A stretch of DNA of 64,000 nucleotides from Myoxocephalus aenaeus. Its lineage: Eukaryota; Chordata; Actinopteri; Perciformes; Cottidae. Location: NCBI GenBank assembly GCA_038501785.1, contig JBAMJR010000032.1, positions 1,879,001-1,943,000 of the forward strand, written 5' to 3'. The notes beneath the pieces are model-generated. The model saw only the letters and a list, made by a program, of their open reading frames with translations. It was not told where the DNA came from and did no database searches. Within the stretch, counting starts at the first letter, position 1, and each line of letters starts with the position of its first letter. Both the position numbers and the translations under genes were made by a program. Below are positions 9,740-20,223 of this stretch, one piece after another.

Positions 9740-10830
9740 TGTATATTTTTTAGTAATTTAGAATGAACCTCGCATGAATTGGCAGGCTAACTAGCTGGTA
9801 AGCTAGGTAGCCGACATGGCCAGTCATTGTTGGGTCATTGTCACGGCTCGGACACAGCGACGCAGCGCTTCCTTATGAACCGTCTGCACTAAAAAAACTA
9901 AATGGAGAGCCGTTAAACGAGCAGACTACGGGTCTCCCCCTGTCCTGCGCCATAATGTCGGCAGGCAGAGCAGGCTGCAGGAGGCCACTCGCGGGCACCT
10001 GGCGCATGAACACAGAAACACAGCTTTGACTTTCTCGTTGGACCTCTCTCCTTTTCTTAAGCTACTTGCGACACATCTAGTGAGTTGTTCAGATCATCGG
10101 GGCGAAGCAGGACATATATATATATAATCTATTAAATATTAACAGTTAGTGTTGTTGTACGGCAGCAGACGTAGAAATAGAATTAAAGCAGAACGGATAT
10201 CTGCATTCAAGTCGACTTAGCAGGGTCAGAGCGGCGGACCGTCCTCATTGTAAAGAACAGATATATTATGCTATTACTATTATGCTATGGTCAATCCGCA
10301 GAGTTGAGCAATTATCTTTTGAACTAGATAAACGAACAAGACAAACATCAATGTCCGTTCTACTCGTTGCGCTGCGCAAACGCAGGAGTGAGTGACCCTG
10401 TCAATTTAAGACAAACACAGCATAATTACCAAGGCAAACGTTTGATATTTTATTGAAACGACGGTCTTAATCTTATTTAACATGCTTTCATAGTGTAATT
10501 TATGTTGTATGTAGCTTTACTGCTGCTATAAAAGGTGAATTGCTGGTCCATTCTAAATGTTAACATTTTATCTGATGCCCCAAAGCACTTTGACTTTGTT
10601 TTAGTGGACTTTGGAGTATTCCAGCATTTCACACCACTAATATATTTATCTCATCTTTTGCAATTGGATCAACATTACCAAGCTCCTTGAGAAAACCTTC
10701 TAATGATAGTAAGTAATAGGCTATATGCTCAATGCTTGCACAAGTTGATCTGTATCGTTGTCATTTGTTCAGTGTGCTATTTGCTAATTATCCTGTTCTT
10801 CTTCCTAGGATTATGCATGTGGCAGTGTAG
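9740..10830 (+). other. Putative first intron, no coding exon seen
   Basis: About 1.1 kb without a recognised repeat or convincing exon. Family members usually carry further N-terminal exons; none is evident here. Confidence 0.4.
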
Positions 10831-12258
10831 AAACCAAGAAAGGCTGAAGTTAACTACCTTCCACTGCACCCAAAAGGTGAAACAACAGAAAGCTTGGAGA
10901 ACGAGAGAATTGCTTTGTCAGAACTGAAAAAACGGGACAATGAAGTGGTGATAAAAGCGAAAATGGAAAAGACCTTCTCCCACAGGCGACTAGAGATCGT
11001 CGAGCAGAGGCCCATGATAGGGGAGTTCAAAAACAGATGGCCTGCCTTGTTCCAGCAGAGTGAAGTAAGTAAATGTGTATGTTTGTATGTGTTGACCATT
11101 TTGATTATTAATGGGTGCACAATTGCAATTTGAATTTGCTAGTAATCCTACATCCCTGAATGGTAGTAACTATAATAAACAACTAACAATTTTCCAAATT
11201 TTGTTTGTTAAAAAATAATATTCAGGTGAATGCAGAGTTCTTGCGAATCACTACCAAGCCATTGCAATCAAAGTTCATGTCACAGCTGGACCACTTCTCA
11301 GACAAGCTGGTACAGATCTTCAACAGCAAAGGAGGTGTCAAGGGGAAAAAGATCAAGGATGTCCTGGCGCTCAATGATTCGGTTAGTACATATGTATAGA
11401 ACTTTCTTTTCACTGTATTAGGGTGGTTATTGTAAAATGTTCTCGTCCATAACTGCTCATTTAAACACATTTGAGGAATGGTAAATGGCCTACTTATATA
11501 GTGTTTTTATCCAAGACGCTTTCCGGTGTTTGCATTTAATTCACACACAGATACGCCAACGATTATGAAATTCATGCAAGGCAACAGCTTTAAGGGTTAA
11601 GTGTTCAGAGACACTTAAGACAACCTGCTCCCGAACCTGTACCACCGGACCCACATTTAGCCTAATTTCTCTCTTGATTTGTCGCCCCTGTTTCAGCGTG
11701 ACATCAACACCAGGAGGGAGTGCATCCTGAGAAGCCTTGTCATCTACCTCAATGAAGATCCAGACTCTTTCTTCAAGGAGTATCTGGTAAGTTTAATACA
11801 ATATGTTACCCATGTAGTCATAAAAGTGTTACCCACACTTATTTCGACCATGGCGCACTACTTTAAAATGGTGTATGTATATATATAACATTTGTTTATG
11901 GATTTACTTAACACAAGTGTTTTGTGTCTTTGTTGTTCAGACCTCCGCTCCTGAGGATGCAGAGAGGGACATTGCAAACACTGTCATGGGGATTTACATG
12001 ATACGAAGAGATGGGGAGCCAGAAGACGTGGGAATCGTGATGGAAGGCATTAAAGTCCTGAACAACGTCGACAGTGTCATCATGGCGTTTATCATGCTGT
12101 TTGGGCTCATTTATGCCCTTGATCTAAGCTTCCCAGACGACTTTAAGTACATCTTTGAGTTCCCCCAGAAGGTCATCATGAATTTAGATGGCCACAAGCT
12201 GAATTCGAAGATACAGCAGCTGAAAAATCAAGTTGTTTGCATGAGGTGGACACAGTGA
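10831..12258 (+). CDS. SAMD3-like fish family protein, C-terminal exons
   Basis: Exons 10831-11064, 11226-11381, 11697-11786 and 11941-12258 are each whole codons with AG/GT borders, and together give about 265 residues up to the TGA. The sequence ESLENERIAL...RRLEIVEQRP, then FKNRWPALF, KFMSQLDHFSDKL, RRECILRSLVIYLNEDP and MLFGLIYALDLSFP is typical of an expanded family annotated in fishes as sterile-alpha-motif-containing protein 3-like. The SAM domain itself and a start codon are not found, so this is a 5'-truncated or incompletely recognised gene. No stop or frameshift is present in these exons. Biochemical role unknown. The base before the first exon is a TAG triplet, so reading cannot extend upstream without splicing. 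Confidence 0.75.
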
Positions 12259-12938
12259 CAACGTGGATATTTTCCTACTGACATTTGGAAATAATTGACT
12301 AAGCTGCACAGAGACAAGCCAGTGACTCAAATGTACAAGTTCAGTACATTAGACTGCAAGCTTCTGTATGAATATGTTGCATATGTGTCACTACTAATTG
12401 TAATTGTTTACTGTAATGGTTGGGATTCAATGGGCTTGGTTGAGTGAAAGTTTGGCCTACTTCACAACCACATCCTAACTCGAGAGCAACTCTACCCTTA
12501 AGCTGCCATTCTTCTCTAGTGTCAACTGGCACGTCCAGTTTCCTTGTCGCCTGATGGCATGACTCTACTCAGGTTAAAATGGACTTGAACAGGATTCAGA
12601 ACAATGTAACTTCATTTGACTATGTTATGGTTTTTACAATCAGACTCTCTTGGTCTGTGAATGTTTTGTAATTTTTATTTTGTTGCTAAAAAGAGGTCGA
12701 AGTTTGTGTCCTTGTTTGAACGGATTATCCACCTGCATCTTTGTTTGTGACACTGCACGATTTGGGTTAGCTGGGTGTTTATTTTTCACCAGTGCACTAA
12801 ATAGATCATGTTTTGGGATTAAATTCCTGATCAGTCCATTTATTATTTTCTATTTGTTATATATATTTTTTTAAATGCAGTCGTACGAGTGTAATGGGTC
12901 GTCAGTTTTGACCATGTTAAACTTATTTGAGCATTTCC

Positions 12939-12944
12939 AATAAA
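12939..12944 (+). terminator. Poly(A) signal of the SAMD3-like gene
   Basis: AATAAA about 680 bases after the stop codon, followed within 25 bases by a GT-rich stretch. The 3' UTR between is free of repeats, which supports a real transcript end. Confidence 0.6.
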
Positions 12945-13188
12945 AACACCTCAACTGGGCTTTGTCTCATGTATCTTAATAGGGGTTTAAATTAAATATA
13001 TATTTTAATAATTAATCATATTTAATTTCCAATTTATATTTTGAGTTGGACAAACTCAAATTAATTTAATTTAATGAATATCGTTATTTTATTTGAGATG
13101 TATTTGATAAAAATTAGTTGGACTAACTTAATAAAATTTTATTGCACTGATGTGCTAAATTTGAGTTGAAGATGCATATAATTATTGG

Positions 13189-13352
13189 ATGGAAAACCTG
13201 CCCACAATTTAATTGAGTTCATCCAATGAGTTATTTTTGGATTTTCACCACCCTCTGCAGTGCTTTCCGGTCTGAGGCAGAGCAGTTGCCAAACCAAACT
13301 GTGATGCAGTTAGTAAGGATTTAGTGCACATTTCGTGTACTGTAGGTTTAGG
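13189..13352 (+). repeat. Duplicated segment A, copy 1 (left part)
   Basis: Almost identical to 18891-19046, including the stretch GATGGAAAACCTGCCCACAA. Copy 1 has a few extra bases near 13261 and is broken by a small transposon at 13353-13696; its right part resumes at 13697 and matches 19047-19085. Confidence 0.8.
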
Positions 13353-13696
13353 TAGGGTGACCAGACGTCCTCTTTTTCCCGGACATGTCCTCTTTTCGAG
13401 ACCTAAAAAAAGCGTCCGGCAGGGATTCCAAAAACGTCCGGGATTTTGCTACGTCGGGGAAAATAGTTATTACCCCCTTACAAGTTTTGGAAATGGTATC
13501 TCCCTCACGTTCCACCTTCTTGCGCAAGCTCTGACTGTAGAGAGAACTGTCATTGGTCGACCGATCTCAACGTAAATGTAAGTTCACGGCATGCTACACA
13601 CTACTGCTACCCCCCGCCGCGACGACGTGTCCTCCTCCCCCCTCCCCCCCGAGACGAAGTGTCCTCTTTTTCACAAACTCAAATCTGGTCACCCTA
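13353..13696. mobile_element. MITE, TAGGGTGACCAGA type
   Basis: The inverted termini are GGGTGACCAGA and TCTGGTCACCC with TA on both outer sides, which suggests a Tc1/mariner-like TA duplication. The related segment at 18891-19085 lacks exactly these bases and serves as an empty site. It has no coding capacity. Confidence 0.75.
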
Positions 13697-13774
13697 GCTG
13701 AAAGCCAAAATGCGCTAGCTTTCTTCCTGGACCTTGCGTCTGCAGAAACGCCCCCCCCCCCCCTCCTGTCCTCA

Positions 13775-13925
13775 CTGCCAAAGTCACGGACTTGTTCCAG
13801 GTGTGGGGAGAGGAAGACTAGAGCCACCGGACACTCGGTCCTCCGCTCAGCCAGGGAGAGCTTCTGCCAGAGCTCAGACCCCCTCGGAAGAACAGTGGAG
13901 CAGTGGCTCACGGAGAAGAGGGGGT
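13775..13925 (+). repeat. Duplicated segment B, copy 1
   Basis: The sequence containing GGACACTCGGTCCTCCGCTC recurs at 62640-62740. A short frame through it has no recognisable domain. Confidence 0.55.
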
Positions 13926-14397
13926 GGGGGTCACCAACAGCCAGATGAAGAGGAGGGAGATGGACAGGAGGAACCAAGGTCAGAGACAAGAGGGACAAAT
14001 TATAATGTGTGATGTGTGTGTGTGTGTTTATTTAAAGTGTGTGTTTTTTAGTGTTGTCATATTAGCGCGTTATTAACGGCGTTAACGCAAACCAATTTTA
14101 ACGCCGTCAATTTTATTAACGGCGTTAACGCATTTTTATTTTTCAATAATTTTTTTTTCGCGAGCACCACGCCGGATGTAGCTCAACCGGAAGCAAAACA
14201 ATAGGCACGCCGTTTGGGCTTGGAAGCTAGGCTAACGTTACGGTTTGAAATGAATGAACGGTGAGCGCGATACGGCAAAATTAATGATATTCAGTGAACA
14301 GGTGCGCGTGCCAGAAGGGAGCGCGAGTGAACACATTGAACACAGCAGGAGAGAACGCAACGTTAGCCAGCTAGCTAAAGCTCCGGTGGAAAATTAT

Positions 14398-14458
14398 TAG
14401 CGTTATGCCGTGTTCACACCGGACGCGGCGCGTCCGGTGTGAACACGGCATAACGCTA
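14398..14458. repeat. Perfect 61-bp palindrome
   Basis: Two 30-bp arms around a single G. The arms contain TGCCGTGTTCACACC, the terminus of the PIF-like MITE at 17688-18307. The related segment at 60640-60660 lacks the palindrome. Confidence 0.85.
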
Positions 14459-14756
14459 CCGTTTTTGAGGAGGTAGATTTTGAGGAGAGGGGACTGACAA
14501 GGCAGAAGGTAAAGTGGTCCACCGTTCTATCAATAAGCAGACCTGCCAACCTGTACGCAATTTGCGTAGCGGATACGCATTTTGACGTCAAAGTACGCTG
14601 GTAAAAATTTGTCTAAAATTAATTTTAGACTAATTGACCAGCACACATTATATGCAATGCAATATAATGCATGACGAGTATTTAATGACTTATCAATATA
14701 TAGGTTATATATCGAGGTTGGCAGGTCTGAATAAGGCTAAACTAGAAGTTAACACT

Positions 14757-15030
14757 AATACAAACATTATTTTTGCAGAATGAGTGTGTTAGGGGAGAAG
14801 GATGCAGCCATTGTTAAACAGCTGGATTGAAATGCAGCTGGAACTGGTCGTGGCTAAAACTGGAAGGCAAGGTCTCAATAAAAGGGCAAGAGGTGTCCTT
14901 TCATCTAGGAGATGTATTCTCCAAAATCAACAGGCAGGGATTCACCAGATGCATTCTCTGCATCAAAGATATAAATGATGCTAACAAAGGCAGCCATGCT
15001 CTCCCTTACCACATTGTGCCTCATATACTG
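14757..15030 (+). pseudogene. Captured finger-domain fragment, copy 1
   Basis: Shares with the minus-strand frame at 60017-60442 the reading KCSWNWSWLKLEGKV and RCILCIKDI. The cysteine pair C-x2-C is followed by H-x4-H, a BED-like finger arrangement. A TGA right after the QLD-like residues breaks this copy. I do not recognise the parent gene. Confidence 0.4.
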
Positions 15031-15539
15031 TAAATGTTAGACCAGTGACAGGCTGGCATGAAATGGCTTGCACAATACTTAGTAAGGAGGCCATAATAAT
15101 TTTTGACTCATGGCTGAAGTTAAGTTTCTCCAGTTCTCCTCAGGTTGGCTAAAAATGCATCTCAAAATGCATCAGATTGATGCTTTAAAATATGGAATAT
15201 TTAAATGTTTCTTACGGGGGAGCATGCCCCCGGACCCTCCTAGAGGGGTAATATCCTTCTCACCTTTTTCACCCCTGACCCGTTTTCATGCCTGGTGCAC
15301 TCTATAATTTTATTTTGTAAACCCTTGTTTACCTGAAATGTGCAGTGATTTTATTTTGTACCGCCCTGTTTGGCAGTTGTTTTTCAATAAAATAAAGCAA
15401 GCCAATCCACTTTTTCATGTTGATAAGAGCATTAAAATGCAAAAAAAAATAAGTTAACTATGACATAAATGCGATTAATCGCGATTAAATATTTTAGTCG
15501 CGATTAAATATTTTAATCGCTTGACAGCACTAGTGTTTT

Positions 15540-16025
15540 TATAAAGTGTGATGCTTGTTCATCTTGTTTATATAGAGTGTGTCCATATGTGTGTAATAAA
15601 TATTCGAAAGCTCAGAAAACTCCTCTCTCCTTTTGTTCCACATTTAAAAGACAACACCTTGATGACTCAAAAGGTTTTTATTGGACAAACTGTGGGACAT
15701 CTTTGGCTGCAGTTTAAATAAACACAACTATTATCTCAAACAAAAAATACATTTATAGATAAATATAAGTTTGTTATAAAAGTCTCTTTTAGCTTCTTTT
15801 AAAAAGGCTTTTAACTTCAAGCTCAAAGCAGCAGGTCCATCAGTCACCTGACCCCGGTCGTTACAGCACAAAGGGTGGCTCTTGGCCTGATGGCTGTCGT
15901 TGGATCCCTGCGGTGTGACAGTTAGGTGGTCGTCAACACTTCTCTGATCTGATTGGCTGTCACAAGAAGAAAAAGTGGATGAAACTTTTCCGTTCTCACA
16001 GGAATATGGTGCAAAGACCTATGGG
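15540..16025. other. No gene seen
   Basis: Non-repetitive sequence with no convincing exon. Confidence 0.4.
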
Positions 16026-16029
16026 GGGG

Positions 16030-16162
16030 AAATCAGATTCAGATTCAACTTTATTGTCATAGTACAAGTACTGTGACAACGAAATGTAGTTTGCATCTAT
16101 CCAGAGTGCAAAAAGAAGCAGTTAAGGTGCAGTGATGAAGACAATATAAACAGTATAAACAG

Positions 16163-16201
<39 letters not shown>

Positions 16202-16265
16202 GGAGGTGTCTGGTGGTGGTGGTGATGGGGGGGCTGTCACCGTGGTGCAGAGTTAAGGGTGTTGA
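16030..16265 (-). mobile_element. LINE 3' end (L2/CR1-like)
   Basis: On the plus strand it begins with GATTCAGATTCAACTTTATTGTCAT, the reverse of a typical fish LINE tail. A 16160-16200 (AT)n microsatellite lies inside. Confidence 0.5.
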
Positions 16266-16868
16266 CAGCTGAGCCAGCTGGGTCCGTGTACGTTTTGTTC
16301 GTTTGTTTTTTCGTTCATTCGAATATACGGAAACACGGAAATACCATGGTTTCTTCGTTTTCTGTTTTAAACCAAAAACGGGAAAACGGAAAACCACTTC
16401 CGTTTCTCGTTTCTGGCGTCCGAATCCAAAAACGAGAAAACGAGAAAACCAAACTCAGAATACGAGCCGATTCTTTTCATGTCAAAATAAAAGCCTGTAC
16501 AAAATATTCTTATTTACAGTCTTCTATGATGCAAACACGTAGAAAGGTAACGTTAGAAGAACATTAATGTTAGAAGAACATTAATTAATCAATATAAATA
16601 AATAAACCTGGATATGTTAGCAACAGTTGTGACTACAGGCAGTTTAATTTGCATGTATATATTACGTACACAGCACGAATCAACTTTTCAATTAATCGTT
16701 GCATTGTTTAATGCAACACAGTTCGTTATATAGTGTAATCAAAATAATGTGTGTGTGTAGAGTTGTTGCTGTTAGCATCATATTTATATTTCCACCTCAT
16801 TGTGCCGTTTCTTGAGTGAACGCAGAGCAGAGCCTCTGAGGAGACCAGAGTGCATGTTCACCTTTCTA

Positions 16869-16882
16869 CCAGCAGGTGGCAG
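16869..16882 (+). promoter_or_regulatory. CTCF-like core motif
   Basis: CCAGCAGGTGGCAG fits the vertebrate CTCF core consensus at all its fixed positions. It is a single motif in otherwise non-repetitive sequence (16470-17685 holds no gene). Confidence 0.4.
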
Positions 16883-17687
16883 GATACGTGTATACAGTAA
16901 GTTACATTTACTTGTGTCTTTGTTAATTAACTAGGTTATTGATACAGATGTATTTAATGACATTTATTTCCTCTGATATTTAATGTTACGTTGCAGCATA
17001 GTTGTATACATCATGTATTTACTTGTTATATTTGTGTCATTTTAGAACCAAACATTCCTACATGGAACAGCATGTGTTGCTCACGAGGCAATAAATGACG
17101 ACAATTAAAAAAATAAAGAGACAGTTGGTTTATTCTTATTAAACACCCATATAATTGACCTACCTCGTTGATTGATTTGTCACACTTAAATCCTGCATTG
17201 AATGTACAGAAGGGGTCAAAGAGCCAAGATGAGATATATTTTTACATTATCAGTTCAAGAAAACTTTCCTTAGCTAGTCAAACAACTTACTTTTACTGAT
17301 AATTGAAAGTGTGCTTGCTTTATAAAAAAGAAATGACTAATAATTCTTACTTCTGTTCAAAAGATATAACATTTATTTGAAGAAAATGAGCCATTCAGTA
17401 GTGACTAGAATAGCCTGCAGTATGCAGTGTGTGCTGATCAGAGGCTTTCTGTACTTTCAGTGGGTGAAAGTGATGAAATGGTATAAAAGTAGCGACACAT
17501 GGGCATAACCGTCAGGAAGGCAAATATGAATGTATGTCAGTTTGGAAGTTGAATGTCATGACGTGTTGGGATATAATTAATCACTTAGCTAGCTAGCGAC
17601 CGGAAACACCGTAGTAACCACCTGTAGCCTGTGAGAATGACAGTTGTGTGAATGTGTAGAATGTCGCCAGTGTGAATGAAGTTGTTA

Positions 17688-18307
17688 TGCCGTGTTCACA
17701 CCAAAAGAGTTGCGAAATATTCGCGCGTCCAGATTACATGTTAAGTCAATGCACAGCCGCGTTAGGTTGCGAAAAAGCGGATTTTTCGCCGGGCGGCGCG
17801 ATACTGGCGAAATGGCGTTGCGAATATTCGCAACTCCGCTTTTTCGCCTTTTCGCTGGCGATGAAATAATTCGCCCGACGCGGAGTTGCGAAAGCCAATC
17901 AGCGTTGAGAAGCTCCACCCGGCATCACCGCCGTTCTGCCGTCACTGAATCAAACTGCGGGTCCGCTGAAGGAGCGCTGGAAGCGGCTTCATTCAGACAC
18001 TCGTCCCGGAGGAGTCGGAGCTGTGTGTGACTACGGATAATATTATGAACCCAGACACGGGGGCGTTTGATGTTCCGACGTTTGTGGGACTTTCTCAACA
18101 AGTATAACGCAGAACTAGTGGTTATTTCAATGGTCAATGGCGGAAATAGTAAATGTTTTCACTGACATGGAGATAAGCCCCGCCCCCTTTCCCCAGCGAT
18201 GGTTGCGAAAAACGAATTAACCACTAGAGCGAGTTTTTTGCCGGGCGGCGCGATATAGGCGAAGTGGCGTTGCGAATATTCGCAACTGTTTTGGTGTGAA
18301 CACGGCA
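17688..18307. mobile_element. PIF/Harbinger-type MITE
   Basis: Inverted termini TGCCGTGTTCACACCAAAA with the 3-bp duplication TTA on both sides (17685-17687, 18308-18310), the hallmark of PIF/Harbinger. Sub-terminal repeats of TTGCGAATATTCGCAAC lie at both ends. There is no transposase inside. Confidence 0.85.
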
Positions 18308-18319
18308 TTAGAGTGATAA

Positions 18320-18415
18320 TATAAGCTCAGGGTTTCCCCTACCGTTATAATAGGGGGGCGGGGCGCCCCCCTGAAAAAACCCTCCGCCCCCCTGTAATTT
18401 TCTCGACAGCGCCAG
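18320..18415. mobile_element. DNA-transposon end fragment
   Basis: Begins CAGGGTTTCCCCTACC and continues into a G/C-block (GGGGGGCGGGGCGCCCCCCT), a common fish hAT-like terminus. I found no partner end. The sequence from 18430 to 18890 has no visible gene. Confidence 0.35.
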
Positions 18416-18890
18416 ATCACAAGTCGTCATTTAAGTTTCTCTTTCATATAGAACAGGTCTACACCTTGTTCTGTTATTAAACAAACTAAATGGACGTATT
18501 TTATTGATCTTATCCACACACAGCTTGTCATTTCTGTCTCTACATGGTCGCGTTAACACTTCTCCTCTGCTCTGCATTGCGCACAGCGGAGTTCCGCCCT
18601 AATTCGCGCAGACACGTGCGCGCGCACACACAGGTGAGCGCTGAGCACACAGCAGCGGACAGAGAGCGTCCTTCCTGCTGCTGCGTCTCTCGAAACATAA
18701 AACAGATCTCAGATCAACGTTGAACATGAATTGTATCAAATCTACAACCCGTTTATAAAGATGTGTAGAGGCTCACTGCTCCACTAATACTGATGCAACC
18801 TGATGCTCACATCTCTGCACCCATTCTGTTTCGTTTGGCAAAAAAATAAATAGCTTATTGTTTTCCACAATGAGCTATTTAGTAGTAGAT

Positions 18891-19085
18891 GGAAAACCTG
18901 CCCACAATTTAATTGAGTTCATCCAATGAGTTATTTTTGGATTTTCACCACCCTCTGCAGTCCGGTCTGAGGCAGAGCAGTTGCCAAACCAAACTGTGAT
19001 GCAGTTAGTAAGGATTTAGTGCACATTTCGTGTACCGTAGGTTTAGGGCAGCTGAAAGCCAAAATGCGCTAGCTTTCTTCCTGGA
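18891..19085 (+). repeat. Duplicated segment A, copy 2 (uninterrupted)
   Basis: Matches 13189-13352 joined directly to 13697 onwards, thus showing the pre-insertion state of the MITE at 13353-13696. Confidence 0.8.
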
Positions 19086-19229
19086 CCTTGTACGCCTCTG
19101 GTTCCACAACAAAGGGGCTCTGCTCAAGCAGATGCACCAATACATTCCAAGCAATGCCGTGTGGAATATTGTTTTATCCATAAGTAAGTCATATTTCAGT
19201 TTTTTGGCTGGAATGTGGTTGATATCTTG

Positions 19230-19742
19230 CTGAGGCTTTGTCTGACAGTGGATTTGGCGCAATTGGCGGATTCTGTAGGTCGTAAGCTTTCCAGAAGTGT
19301 GTTGCTAATCATGTGTGGCATCAAGCTAGGGATATCAAAATGTATATTTTCATAACTTGGGGAGCTCTCTCGAGTCACTTACGAGTCCTCTCGAGTCATA
19401 TTTATGGTTTATGTTAATAATTATGGTTGAATTGTGTTATAAACATGTACAATTTACTTATATGCTCTTGTAAGGCCAGGCTGTGCAGTTTTTTTTTGCT
19501 ATGTCACATCAGTGCCTTTGGTATCGATTCATGGGAGTACGAGGACTTTGAGAGTGAGGAAGACCTGATGAAGAATTCTGGATACGTAACAATGTGAAGA
19601 TCTTAACAACGTGAACATGCAACACCGTGAAGATCTTAACAACAACGTGAAGATCTTAACAACGTGATTATTTTAACAACGTGAACACGTAACAATGTAA
19701 AGATCTTAATGTGAACACGTAACAATGTGATCATCATTCATG
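19230..19742 (+). repeat. Repeat family R, first part of split copy
   Basis: Matches the minus-strand reading of 63560-63990, including a block reading SWEYEDFESEED and a tandem run of about 17-bp units of type AACAACGTGAAGATCTT. The copy is interrupted by the long-arm element and resumes at about 24800. Confidence 0.75.
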
Positions 19743-20223
19743 GGGGCAAATCAATGGCAAAAGTAGAGAGCGCAAATGAGCTCCACGAGAGCGCGCAAAT
19801 CAAACAGCCGCACGCGTAATTTACTTTGACGAGCGCTTTTACATCACTACGCGAGTAAAATCCCAGCTCGCGCTAGCAAAAGTTGCTCTCAAAGTTTGAA
19901 CCTGCTCGCTCTCGAAGCTTTAACCTGCTCGCTCGCGTGTCTGTTACCTGCTCGAGTAGATTTTCTTTTTGACAGTAAGTGGGCGGACCCAGTCACCATC
20001 GATCTCTACATCTAATTGGTTACAATCCTCGGCTTCGGATTGGCTGGAATGCATTTCTCACCAGCACACTGGGAACAATGGCGGATGAGAAAACACAACT
20101 GAAAGTTGACGTTCTCTGAATACTACTGTTATTGAGTCACAACATGTAATTTTGTGACTTCTCCGTAGCGGTTAAACATGAGATATAATTTGGTTTTGAG
20201 GATCTAACGAGCAATCTTTATTA

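Larger units (their letters stand above)
14049..15532. mobile_element. hAT element with nested foreign segment, copy 1
   Basis: Starts TAGTGTTGTCA and ends TGACAGCACTA, with target duplication GTGTTTTT at 14041-14048 and 15533-15540. The ends are rich in TTAACGGCG and CGATTAATCG motifs. Its outer parts match the reverse complement of the 23046-23948 copy. The middle (about 14295-15296) is absent from that copy but recurs alone at about 59795-60770 in minus orientation, so it is a separately mobile or captured piece. Confidence 0.85.

Noticed and set aside
13553..14012. Frames of 90-134 residues in GC-rich sequence
   Set aside because: They overlap on opposite strands, cross the MITE border and lack domains.
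16290..16470. Block rich in AAACGAGAAAACG motifs
   Set aside because: Could be a transposon end, but I found no mirrored partner or duplication.
19560..19740. Regular spaced repeats resembling a CRISPR array
   Set aside because: Units are adjacent tandem repeats without unique spacers, in a vertebrate repeat family.
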